Assembly: GCA_017506865.1 (NCBI GenBank)
Contig: JAFCMP010000525.1
Span: forward strand, 310,001-374,000
Length of the DNA stretch: 64,000 nt
Direction of reading: 5' to 3'
Origin: Tribonema minus
Taxonomy: Eukaryota; Sar; Xanthophyceae; Tribonematales; Tribonemataceae
Part shown: in pieces, positions 34,401-44,300 of the stretch
How the letters are laid out: every line of letters starts with the position of its first letter
How positions within the stretch are numbered: position 1 is the stretch's first letter
Position numbers and translations under genes: made by a program
Notes under the pieces: generated by a model
What the model saw: the letters and a program-made list of their open reading frames with translations, nothing else
Database searches by the model: none
Told to the model about the DNA's origin: nothing

Positions 34401-36431
34401 AGCAGTTCGGGCTCAACAAGCAGCGTCGTGAACACCTTGGCCAGGTGATGGGCGAATGCCGGTTCCATCACATCCGATTCTGAATCACCAGCTAGTCCTG
34501 GCGAGGCACTGCCCACGGGGCGGGTGGCTGCTTTCACTGGTGCACCAGGCCCAGCGGCCATCAAGAGGTGTTCATAGCGTAGGCCGTCCAGCCCTCCTGC
34601 CTTCCCCGCCCCTGCTGCGGACAAGGTCGACAGTATGTCTGTCGCCTCCACCTCGAGGCGCCGTCCGGCTGCGCTGGCAGCATCCTCAGGCCTATCGCTG
34701 CGATCATGCGCCTGACCCGATTCGAAGACGGGACTGCCGCTGCCAGCGGGCCCGGCGGTCGTTGCCACCCCTGCGCCGTGCAAGCAGTGCCGCCGGGCGT
34801 CGCGTACCAGGCCGCGCACTTGCTCCATTGGCGTATCGACTACCCCGGGCCGGGTGCCAGTTTCAGGGTGCTTTGCTGCCAGCACCTGTGCCGTGACCTC
34901 GTCTGCTGGGGCGCATGCTTCACGCGCCTCTAGTCGTGCGGCAGCCAGGCCTACCCCCCGTCGCTTGCCTGAGAGGGCAGCGCATGCTGTTTGCTGCCTG
35001 GAGTCAGCCTCCGTCCAGTCGGCATCGAAGTTCGTTTGTGCCGACGCCGTAGCTGCGTTGTTTGGTTTGGGGGCCCGCAGCGCCGCTGCTGCTGACAGCG
35101 TCTTTCTCAGTAGCTCCGCAAAGTCGCCAGACAGCAACGCTGCCAGCCGGGCCGCAGGCGGCATACCGGTTCCCTCCGGTTGCCTACCAAAGGCCATTGC
35201 TGCTAGCAGGTGCAGCAGCCTGTAGCCGCGCTGCACTAGAGTCTGAGAAACCTGATGAGCAAACGCCCCGGCACCATGGTGGAGGCGCACCCGTGCCGCC
35301 TCACGTGCACTGTCTGTGGCGTCCGCCAGTAGTCGTGTGGCGTGCTCCACTAGCCGTGCCCACTGGGTGCACTGCAGCTGAGTGCGGAAGGGGTTGGCAG
35401 TCGTGGTGAACCGTAGCAGCAGTAGATCCGCCTCATTGGTCTGGTCAAGTGCGTGGACGACCGAGGGCGTCGAGAGGTCCCAAGCCAGGGATGCTCGTGA
35501 CTGGGGCTTTGAGGGCCTGCCACTGGTGGTGGTGGTCGGGGGGGGCGGTGACGCGGCATCGTCCGGCGGGTCCAAGTCCATGTCCGCCCATCCCACGGCC
35601 GTCCCGTGGGGGGGGCTGCTGTCCTGCAGCCTTAGGCTGTTAGACTGAGTGCGGCTGCCGGCGCTGCCAGGCGGTGCTGCAGCAGCTGCCGTTCGGCGCC
35701 GGCGTTGCGCGCCGGTTGCCGTGGCCGCCGGGCGTTTCTTGCTGGACTTTGAGTTGGCAGCGCCACTAGCCGGCACCGCCGGTGGCTTTGGAGGTGTCGC
35801 TGCGGCAGCCCCCGCCGCCGCGGCCGCGCCGTCGCTACCCGCACCCCCGCCCTCGGACTGGCCCGGGGGTACTGCCGGGCGTGCGCGCGTGGGGGCGCTT
35901 CCATTCCGTCGACACGTGTGGCATGGCGAGGTCAGCGCGCATTGCCTCTGCCCCGCGCTGGCTGACATATGGACCAGACCGCAGGCACCTGTGCATGCAC
36001 TCAGCTTCCTTACCGCCCGTAGGAAGTCTTCTGCCGTGCAACCATACATGGTGCTCATCTCCTGCACACGCTTGGCATGGTGTGCCCCAGTGTTGCAGGT
36101 ACTGCTGCCTGAAGGGGCACGGTCACCGGATGGGTCGTGATCAACCTGCTGCCGGATGCCCTTGGCGTATGCTGCCGCCAGATTTTGCTGACAGTGTGAT
36201 GTGCTCGCCTCAGGGTTCAGCATCGACCTCGTGCAGCTACCACCGTTGAAGTGGGCCACTACCGGTGCCATGCGGCTCGCAGCTGACAGTTTGCCTCGCT
36301 GTTTGCTGTCCTCTTTCTGACCAAGCTGCCAAAATGCCAGTGTGCATAAAGGACACCTCAGTGGCTCAGGCTGCTGTGGCAACTGCAGCGCAGTACGGGG
36401 CTGTGTCCGACTCGGAGCCGTGATGTGGGTG
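31442..36431 (-). mobile_element. Non-LTR-type retroelement with restriction-like endonuclease, ~5.0 kb
   Basis: The element is defined by one giant ORF and the flanking 14-base direct repeats. It has no long terminal repeats and no obvious poly(A) or simple-repeat tail at its 3' end (31442-31519), which contains tataaatac. The combination of a zinc finger, reverse transcriptase and C-terminal endonuclease in one ORF recalls R2/NeSL-like elements, which insert by target-primed reverse transcription. An intact ORF and matching flanking repeats suggest a recent insertion. The clade is not settled: the active-site FLDD box differs from the usual YADD/FADD. Confidence 0.75.
31520..36382 (-). CDS. 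Retroelement polyprotein: zinc finger, reverse transcriptase, endonuclease
   Basis: The ORF has 1620 codons with no break. Residues 10-13 are CPLC with AHFNGGSC at 43-50 (probable zinc knuckle); CHTC at 154-157; basic RRRR near 227-230. Reverse transcriptase spans about 595-900: KAGGLDGLRYEHL (593-605), RRPIACSSVWRRLL (681-694), LDCENAFNSVDR with catalytic Asp745 (744-755), CQQGDPLGPL (802-811), FLDD (851-854), RPDKS (886-890). From 1397 comes a CPWRC...THAISC...RGHN zinc-type segment, then YRAD (Asp1461), GIVLDTSV (Asp1483) and GEDAKVKHH, which fit the PD-(D/E)xK nuclease pattern of restriction-like endonucleases. The ATG chosen is the first in the open frame and leaves a 5' leader of about 50 bases. 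Confidence 0.93.
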   Translation of the reverse strand: MPQQPEPLRCPLCTLAFWQLGQKEDSKQRGKLSAASRMAPVVAHFNGGSCTRSMLNPEASTSHCQQNLAAAYAKGIRQQVDHDPSGDRAPSGSSTCNTGAHHAKRVQEMSTMYGCTAEDFLRAVRKLSACTGACGLVHMSASAGQRQCALTSPCHTCRRNGSAPTRARPAVPPGQSEGGGAGSDGAAAAAGAAAATPPKPPAVPASGAANSKSSKKRPAATATGAQRRRRTAAAAAPPGSAGSRTQSNSLRLQDSSPPHGTAVGWADMDLDPPDDAASPPPPTTTTSGRPSKPQSRASLAWDLSTPSVVHALDQTNEADLLLLRFTTTANPFRTQLQCTQWARLVEHATRLLADATDSAREAARVRLHHGAGAFAHQVSQTLVQRGYRLLHLLAAMAFGRQPEGTGMPPAARLAALLSGDFAELLRKTLSAAAALRAPKPNNAATASAQTNFDADWTEADSRQQTACAALSGKRRGVGLAAARLEAREACAPADEVTAQVLAAKHPETGTRPGVVDTPMEQVRGLVRDARRHCLHGAGVATTAGPAGSGSPVFESGQAHDRSDRPEDAASAAGRRLEVEATDILSTLSAAGAGKAGGLDGLRYEHLLMAAGPGAPVKAATRPVGSASPGLAGDSESDVMEPAFAHHLAKVFTTLLVEPELLPEQSQRLLRAAALSGIGQKRRPIACSSVWRRLLGSTAARGVKGKISGLLASMSQFGVGYRSGVEHVAARARVWHELYGTTIQLDCENAFNSVDRAAIVRGLMLFCPELLPHFESVYCGDTAPEMRVEVNGEARIICSHLGCQQGDPLGPLYFAVAAAFLLFYPDGVSATPGSMPAYGHSTAEPPAPHCAFLDDLNVLQAAYFDDAAAAGVAEVIRRLAAGGLRVRPDKSLAIAMRGTVFDEAARARLRALDIPFVDATMPESSQGFTSVGVPVGHPAYVHAAMSKHLVDAGTWRLSWQLAGMARHHLQAAQFILRRSLTKRMGFLARVVDTALSETWLHAFDGFCAWTLERMLHLHGCATAAVMKSHLLAACTAGDNEVASSGSVLVLPRLGPPELTDIAVPLRASRLPERRGGLGMPLLGLLAPAAYTAQACTTLRPAIIHATVAAGALRLGTDEHGAVTWFAQHSCAIREDQGLPPIIEAVRRSTRALTADGGEKSRTAVAEQLPASLLRWAADTTAAASTLPTAVQAIYAATAVTETGTTEPAPHTHGIVPGAEAAAAAATVPGPQAAAAAASSTPAKTQTSAEESSCSGGQEDDDDDWEAYADEICRKVVPRRRRGHFTHGLQAGLSNVLRRQYEDCLVEDLEAASAGAVGKPTQATLIGDLRDTSRRRQQASARVLAQLRSQRASGAMAWMSVPPAANDRPGAAPMSSMAAATMIMVAIFIDGWGIQGEVCPWRCSDVSPTSTHAISCPSQHIRGHNATHTAQKRCLQRILRQHHVSIVRNEDASVFKVPGYRADTVIDPGCLHFSSAYRNKGIVLDTSVRAPTASSYLTGKTNASNTDGYAAGVGEDAKVKHHTGTLTSSWAFVPFVQESYGRLGKQTSLFVKELAMHSALCSGGGKADVLRKAGLAKRQIHIELSISLARELAERVMAYTRGARMLGCVAAPVSKLLGHSAD

Positions 36432-36445
36432 CTGTACGGTAGTAC
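36432..36445. repeat. 14-base direct repeat, right flank of the retroelement
   Basis: The second copy of ctgtacggtagtac, identical to 31428-31441. See the left copy for interpretation. Confidence 0.7.
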
Positions 36446-36594
36446 TGCCTTTTCCAGCTGCTGCGGAACCCCTCATGGCCGCAGCTGCCGCAGCTAGCTG
36501 CATGCTTCAAGTTGACTGCAACCAGCTCCAGCACTCATGTCCGTCTCCAGCTTGCAGGCGACACTCTAGTGGTTGTAGCATTCTTGGGCGCCAT

Positions 36595-36658
36595 CAGACC
36601 CCACAATCATGCACTCAGTGGCTATGATAGCCACTGAGTGCCCTCACAGGTGGGTCTG
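36595..36658. repeat. Long inverted repeat / hairpin
   Basis: The core 36611-36641 is a perfect 15-base stem around a single G (gcactcagtggctat on the left arm). Beyond it the arms extend imperfectly to CAGACC at 36595 and GGGTCTG at 36652-36658. It lies about 150 bases from the retroelement border. Confidence 0.8.
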
Positions 36659-37369
36659 GAGAACCTGCTGCAGCAGCTGCTGCTGCTGCTGCAAGTCCGC
36701 AATTGCTTGCAGCCCTTACTACGTGGTACGCCGTCGGCCCTGCCCAGCCCCAACTGCATCAGAATCATGATGTATCTATCATAATGAAGGGTCAGCCCCA
36801 CTGGCAGCAGCCCTAGGGCCTGCCAGTATATATACTTATAATGAGCGATTCTGAAAGCGTGTCACTGGCATAATATGCCATACTTCAGAAGTCTGTGCTT
36901 GCAGAGCGCATGTGAGATCACACACGCGGGGGGGACTGGAATTGTGGGAGTGGATCACTGTGGCACGAGATTCCCGAGTCCCCAGCAGCTGCAGCGTAGT
37001 ACGTCGAGTGCACTCTCAGACTCTCAGAGGCTCCGAGTCAGTTACTGTACTTTGTGTTCAAGTTGATAATTCTTGCTTCAAGTTGGCGTGAGAAAGCCCA
37101 GTTGGCACTCTCAGTACTAGTAGGTTACCTGGGCCCTCACTTCCGAAGTCAGACAGACGGTCACGACAACATACGATCGTGTTCAAACAGAGTGAGTACG
37201 GCATGATAACGGGCCGCCGGGCCCGCCGGCGTGTCACACCACAAGATATGTCACTTCAAGTTGTTTGTGATGAGGCAATACCGCCCATGTAGGTGCGGCC
37301 AGCCCTGTGTGGCAAAACACTCAGGTGCATCAAGCGTTGCCGCACCAACAACGCCAGCCTGCCGCAGAC

Positions 37370-37443
37370 TCTCAGGCTGAGCCGGGGACGTCCCATGGGA
37401 CGTCCCCGGGACGCCATGTGCTCCGAGGTGCTTCAGCCTGAGC
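37370..37443. repeat. Perfect 28-base palindrome with outer arms
   Basis: Bases 37382-37409 are self-complementary from end to end (half-site ccggggacgtccca). Outside it, CTCAGGCTGAG (37371-37381) pairs with CTTCAGCCTGAG (37431-37442), giving a cruciform-capable structure of over 70 bases. No gene is next to it. Confidence 0.8.
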
Positions 37444-37827
37444 ACACATTCAAGTTGTCAACTCCATGCCATTGGATGCCTCCCCAGCTTGCACTGCAGG
37501 CATACTCCTGGACCAGAGTAATAAGCGTAGCAATTGCCAACACTCAGGCTGTGGGCGCCATCAAGTCTCACAGTGATTATGACAGTGTCATCACAGGTGA
37601 CCACCGGTCCGGCAAAGCAGGCTGCACTGCAGCTGCAGCAAGCTGCTGCTGGCGAGCATGTTAGGCCAAACGCGCTGGGCCAGACCCTGACTGCATCTGG
37701 TGCGAGCAATTGCTAAGACAATAACGCCAATGGTCCTGGAGTGGAATGGCTGTAGCAGCTTGAATCATGGGCGCCATGGTGACAAGCCCAGGAGTGTGAC
37801 TCCGCACGCAGCAGCACAAACCTGCTG

Positions 37828-37861
<34 letters not shown>

Positions 37862-38240
37862 GACTGCTGATGCTGCAGCGATCGTTGCTGCTGGCGACTC
37901 CACATCGCGCTCCGGCCCCCAGCTCTCCTCCCAGCAAGGCGTCAGAGAGCGAAAGCAACTCCAACTTGCCTCCCCACCATTCCTCTTGCATTTGAAAGGG
38001 GGAAAGGAGTGCGCAGAGTGCGAGCAGCGAGGAAGCAGAGGATGGGTCTCAGCCCTCCGCCTGACTGATGCATGTGTGAGAGCTGCTTGGGGGCAGAATA
38101 AAGTAAATACTTCAAGTTGTCAAGTCAGCAGAAAGCAAAAAGCAAGATTGAGCAAGTGTGCTTTCGCTGATGACCCAGTGTTTGCCAGGCAGGTGGCGTA
38201 CAAATGGAACACCTGCGCGGCTTATGTTACGAGCAGGTAG

Positions 38241-38410
38241 ATATTTTTACGTCCGCTGCTGCTACCAGAGGGCGACGATGTTGCGAAGGCACTAGCCTCA
38301 GAGAGAGCAGAGAGAATGGAGGATGAGATCAAGTGGCGGAAGCACCTCCTGATAGCTTGCTGGCCCTGTGTGCCGGTCACAGAAAGCGAGGACAGCGTTT
38401 CTTATGAGCG
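38241..38410 (+). other. Candidate exon of an unknown plus-strand gene
   Basis: Open from an acceptor-like gcaggtag| to CGG-type donor gagcg|gtgag. It would encode ASERAERMEDEIKWRKHLL followed by IACWPCVPVTESED, which looks like genuine protein, but I cannot name it. Its end phase (2) does not match the start of the next candidate, so there is either an exon missing or decay. Confidence 0.3.
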
Positions 38411-38623
38411 GTGAGTGCAGCGCACCCTGACTGCGCCGGCACAACTAAAACACCGTGAAATGCCACGCGCGGAAGCGAAGCGGGTGCTGCTTGCTGCAGC
38501 CTGTTTTACCCATTCCGCTAGTGATATGACTGCAAGTTCTCTGATACAAATATATAGCAACACCGACTGCGTTCTCTCATTGCACTGATCTATTCTGTTG
38601 CGCCCCACCTCGCAGCCTCGCAG

Positions 38624-38864
38624 AAGTGGCTGGTTGATAGAGTGCCGCATTTGGACCATGCTGCTGAGAGGCTTTTGTATGTATGCTGCAAGGAACCGGA
38701 CCTCTGGCGTTTCTTCAACTCTTATCTTGCATATCGCGGCGTCACCACATGGCAAACTGCCAAAGCACTGCATCGCAGATCGGCAACCCTGAGGGATATG
38801 CCAGGCGCGCTGATCGCGCGCCTCCTGCAATCAATACAGGAGGTAGAGCGCCGCTTTGGCCCGG
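38624..38864 (+). other. Candidate exon of an unknown plus-strand gene
   Basis: After ctcgcag| the frame reads KWLVDRVPHLDHAAERLLYV, DLWRFFNSYLAYRGVTTW, then LIARLLQSIQEVERRFGP before a gtgagc donor. The residue mix is helical and not low-complexity, as expected for a real coding exon. No family recognised. Confidence 0.35.
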
Positions 38865-41387
38865 GTGAGCAGTTTGGCCTGTTGAGCGATCCATGCGGTT
38901 TTATGCACAGGTCAGCCTCTGGTAGCCGTGCACTGGTTTGAGGATTGACTCAATTTCCTGCCATCAACAGCCTCATGAGAGAGACCGGTACATTTTTAGA
39001 AGATTGTACAGCATGCCCACTTGTGCTTTCTATGTGAACGGAAGGGCTTTGAAGCTGCATTGCAACGCAAATGAGCAAATCACAATGTGCTTCTGCCCAC
39101 TCTTGTGAAGGTACTGTAATCAGGCTCGCCTTTCTGTCGATGCATATTTCATAAACGATGCTAAACCTTGGTGCTTGCAAAGCCATGCCGTCTAGGTATC
39201 AGATACAATACTGACACTGCCCTGCTCAAATCTTGTACGGCATGTGGTTGTGCTGCCTTCGTTGACACCATCGTCACTCATGCTTGCAGTTCGTTGAGGC
39301 AAGCCGTCATTAGCAGTCATTTACTCTCCCTGTTGCTGATGTCGCGTTCACTGTTGCTTGCAGACCCTGCAGCCATCATCGTGGCTCCACCTTCTCCCCC
39401 TTCCCACCACCCTGCTGCACGAAGCAGCTACAGCCTCTTGTGGGTGCCAGCAGCACTTCACTGGATAGGAAATAAATTTTCTGGGCTTAATATTGGAGCT
39501 GCTGCTCATCCGCAGGAAACCGGCATCGGCATAGGTGACATTGAGCTCAGCGAATGTGCGACGCTAAAGAAAATCATGTGAGAAGCAGCTCCAGCTCGCG
39601 CGCATAGGCGGGCTATATATTGAGGCCAATAATGCAATGGCTGGCATATATCTGAATTAATGTGCAGCAGTTTCAGTGAGCGTCCCGCAGAGCGCCAATT
39701 GACTGCCGTTCATGACCTTCGGCGAGTTCTGGTACATTGCTCAATGCCTTGCGTTTGGTGCTGTCATGCCTCACACTGCGGCTCGTCAGGGTGCCTGCAA
39801 AGCATGTTGACTGTGCCATCAGAGCCCAACAAGCGTTTTTGCTCACAGCTGTTTCACGCAACATTCGTATTACAGCAGCAGATGTGGCATGTGAGATTTG
39901 ATGGCGTACCTCAATACCCGTTCATCAGCGGCAGTCAAGCAGGTGCACTCACAACATCGACTCGACTATAGTCACTAGCTACTACGCAGCATGTCAGGGA
40001 CCCGTCAGTGTTGGGGGCACGGGGTGGCTGCTTCATGAACATTGATGCGCTTTGCTGCATGATCACATTGGCCTCGGAAAAAAAGGCAGTGTACTTGTGG
40101 ACTTGTATTAAAGGGCAGTCGCGGTGTACTGCAACAGGCCAGGCGCTTTCTGACCAAGAAAACAATGTCAGCTCTTGTCGTTGCCTGGCATTTGCTGTGG
40201 CTGCAACCACGCTAGAACAGCGCGTGCATGTTGTCATCAGTTGCGGTCTGTCAATGCACTTTGCTGTCAAGTGGTAACTTCACCTGGTCCACAACAAAAT
40301 CCGACTGGTAGGGCTGCTGCAGCGGTCGCAAAGCACATCCGTTGCTGCCCTACACTGTATGATGTTTATGCATTGTTTACACCGCTCCCGGATTGTGGCA
40401 CTGCGCTTCAATATGCTTGTCATTTTTGACACTGCCAGGCAACGCAGTATTTGCAACAGCCGGCAAAAGCGCAAAGCGATGATCAGCAATGTAGGCACAA
40501 CGTAGGTGTCATGACTGCAGCCAAGTGCCAGCCGCGTAGCTCTCAAGAACTTGGACACAAGCACAGAGGATCCTTGCGTTCTTGCCAATACTGCTGTAAA
40601 TTACGTTACACCAAGTTAAGCCAATGCAGCAAGCAGAAGCCATGCAACCTCTGTATCCAGGTGACAGCCCCCTGACACATTATGTTGCTGCAAACATGTG
40701 CACATGGTCCAGCACTGATCATACATTATTGAGATTTTGCCACATCAAAACTCTCGAAATCCCTTGGCTACTGCTCACTTCATGCAGGGCGTGACTTGAG
40801 AAGGAGGTCACCGTGCAACACTCGGTAGGCGCTTGCCAGCACATACTTGCCACATTCCTTCCTCATGGTCCGTTACATCCCTTGTGCATGCGTCTCCCCT
40901 TGAGCAGGCTGTGAGGCGTGCGCGTATTCAAAATCAATGCAGGCGCATCTAAAAACCTAGCAGCAGCAGCTTCCTTTCAACGCCGCTGGACTCCGTGACA
41001 TCAGTGCTCTCCCTGGGCATACGAGGTGCATGCAATCAGCGTTCCTCTCGAGGCACTACTGGTAGTACGCTACATTGTATGGCATGTGCGCACTTGCTGC
41101 TATGGCATGATTGCCAGCTGCAACGGCTTAACCCGGGTGGAGCACTGCTTTAAAGTTCACTTCACGGAGCGCGCGCCACAATTCCACGCATGGTGTGCAC
41201 CAACATCGCAGTCACATCCAAACTCTTGACTCTGAGTCATGGACGGATGCACGGGACGGGAGCATCGGCGCTTCAGTGATGTCTCACAGGGACGCAACCC
41301 GCCGGCGCACATGAACCCACTGGCAGGGAGTACACAGACTGCACTTGCCAAGGTTGCACTCTACACACCGCAGCGCTGCGGCAGCCG

Positions 41388-44300
41388 TCAGCTCGTGCCA
41401 CGCAGCATGCGGCGCACTGTGATCACAGGTCCATCGGCGCTCGCCGGCGCAAGCGTCGGCGCAGCAGTGGGTGCTGCGGACGGCGCTGACGATGGCACGG
41501 CAGTCGCAGCCGTGCTGCAGAAGGGCCCCGCATAGCCCTCAGCGCACAGGCAGTACGGCGTGCCGTACAACTCGAATGCGTCGAAGACGTTGGTCATGCT
41601 TTCGTTCGACCACGTGCCCGAGTCATTGGGGAACGACTCCGCGACAAATGCGGGGTTGCATTTGCCATTGCCCGTCGCGGCGCCGCACATGGCGTCCTCG
41701 CACTTCGGGAAACACATGCCATATACAGGGCCGACCCCGCCGTGCGTTGGCAAGTAGGACGGACACCAGACAGACTTCCTCAACGCTGCAGCAATCTGTC
41801 GTTCCGGCATCGGAGCCGCTCGAGTATTGGCTGACCTCAAAATTGCACGGCGTTTCGCCAGGCTGACATTGAAGGTCAACACCGGGTCTCACGAGCAGAC
41901 AGGGGGGCTTGCCGTCTGTGCTGTCACACCACTTGTCTGCCAGCCTACAACACAGGATGCACAGTGGGAATTACCGCTGTCAGTGTTGTGAACTGTGGCA
42001 GCAGATACGAGCATCCAACAGCTCGCAGAAGGTTGATCAGGTAAGAGTTTCCAAAGACTAGTCTAAGAGCAATGCCTTCACTGCAGTCATGATGGCACGT
42101 CTTTGATTGAATTGAAGTTGTGTGGTCACTGGGGCGGCTTTGTTGCATGCAGGGGGGTTTGCCAGCGATGTTGTTACACCACCTCATTGACAACTTGCAT
42201 AAAGAGGAAGTGCACGTGGTAGAAGGCGTTGAATGGTGACGATTGTTGCGAGCATATGCCTTGCTTTCAAACTGTGAAGCATAGCTCGGTTGACAAGAGT
42301 CTTCCTGTGTTCTCGCGTGTTAGGGAAGAAACCGACTAGATGGATGCGCTGCAGTCTTGAAAGTGATTGCTTGCCATGATATTTGGAACCTGGCAGGGGG
42401 GCTATAACAGCGCCTACGAACTGGGTTGCACTCTGTCAGCTTCGGCGCAACTGGAGCTCATGTGTTATTATCAGGTGCAAGTGTTCAGGCGTTGCCTGCC
42501 AGCCATGTCGGACTCCGGAAATGCCACTCTTGCATGACGATCGTTTCACTGGGTGGTACTGATAAAATGAAGTCAGCGCACTGCGCCATTCTAGAACCAG
42601 GTCAAGAGTGAAACGCCCACGCCATTTCTACTTCCACATTTATTGGTTGCATAAAGGAGAGACGTACGGGCTGGGGTAAGGATCCTGACCACAGCACTAA
42701 GGAGGCCATAATTCTGCATGCGTAGCACAGCCGGAAAATGTAAGTGCACTTCGACCGCGCTGTATCTGAGCAAGGCGGTGGAGGCTGGTCTTGCCGCCTG
42801 CCTTCATAGCCTTGCCCGCCTGCATGTGCACCATGATGTTTGGCGACCTCTTCGCCCGCGAGGTGCTGAAAATGTGAGAACTCGGCGCCGTACCTTGCTG
42901 TATGATGTGAATATATTACAAAACACAGCCCGTGTGATGGAGATGGACTAGAGATGGACTCACATGCTACGGGCTAAAACAGAAGTCACTGACATGCTGA
43001 AGACCCCATCTACAACAGTAGCATTGTGGACAAGTACTACAGTAGTAACGACAGCCTTGAAGCCTTTGGTCTGGAACAAAAAGAGCAATTATATTTTAAG
43101 CTACCGCGCGATGCAAATGGTCTTTGCGCTGATGGGAGTGTACTTGAGATGTTTGTACTCAACTCGTTTCGGATGCTTGCTTGCCAGTGGTAAGGCACAC
43201 CAAATAACAAACCTCAGTCACCGCGCTCTATATTCTGGGCATTGATCAATCTACACATCACGCTATGGAAGTGATGCCATGGCCCAATAGTTCTCGGAAT
43301 CTGGTACCATACTTCATGCAAATGTGATCCACGTCAGACGTTGCATTGCATTGGAAGAGCATGTTCCTCACCAGTTGGAGACTACATGGCAGCGACTATA
43401 GGGCATCGGCTTTACAGTAACTCTGGACTTGCCATGGCTTGAACATCTTAGAAACTTCAGCGCAGCCATGTATGATACTGCTCTGATACGGTAGTTGTGC
43501 CACCACTAGTCTAGTAGGCCTGAGTCATCCTGCATTATCCCTGCTGCAGTAAGAAAAGCACGCTGCAGCCATTATGCTGGCAGCCGTCAGGTACCTAGTT
43601 GTGAGCACACTCTTGTAAAAATTGCGACAGTCGTCCACTTCAACCATTTAGAACACAGCATTTCCTGAAAAATACAATACTGGCACCTCCAAGAGTCTGT
43701 AGCACTGACCTGATGGATCGCTCACAGCACCCTGACCCCAAGTCCCCGTGTCCGGATTCAAAGGTACTAGCATAGTTTTCATTTGCTGGCCATGATGATG
43801 ATGCAGTAAGCTTTTCACAATCCAGCAGTTGCCCACAGACGGCGCACCTGTGCACAAAGAAGGCACAAAACTAGGGTATTCAGGGACCAGTGAAAACATG
43901 AGCCAAGCATCCCATCTGCATCATGCTGAAGCTTCTTCAACCTGATGTCCAGCTTGCTACCAGCATTAACATGTTTCTTGTGACCTTCTTGAAAGTGTCT
44001 CGTTTCGCGATGTCGAGCCTGTCAGCATGCAGATGGCAACAATGGCTCTCGAGTGTGATAAATACTCGAAATTGGAGCATATATGTATACACAGTTCACT
44101 TTTGCTATTGAGCACGCATACTGCATGGGGCTACCAAGAGATCCGGCCTGCATCAGTCAATTCGATACAGATTTGAGATTGTATATTCTACTACTTGCTG
44201 ATAGTCACGAGGGTGTTTCGGACCGTGCAGCATATGAAACTGCCTCTGATAAATCACTAAATATTGCGAGCAAACCGTACGTTGCCAGTAGAGACTGAGT

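Larger units (their letters stand above)
36446..41387. other. Gene-poor region with palindromes; no confident gene
   Basis: Apart from the two palindromes and two candidate exons described separately, I see no coding sequence with recognisable similarity. A CTG/CAG-rich run lies at 37823-37862. The element TTCAAGTTG recurs (for example at 36507, 37057, 37071, 37253, 37450 and 38110). Confidence 0.5.
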
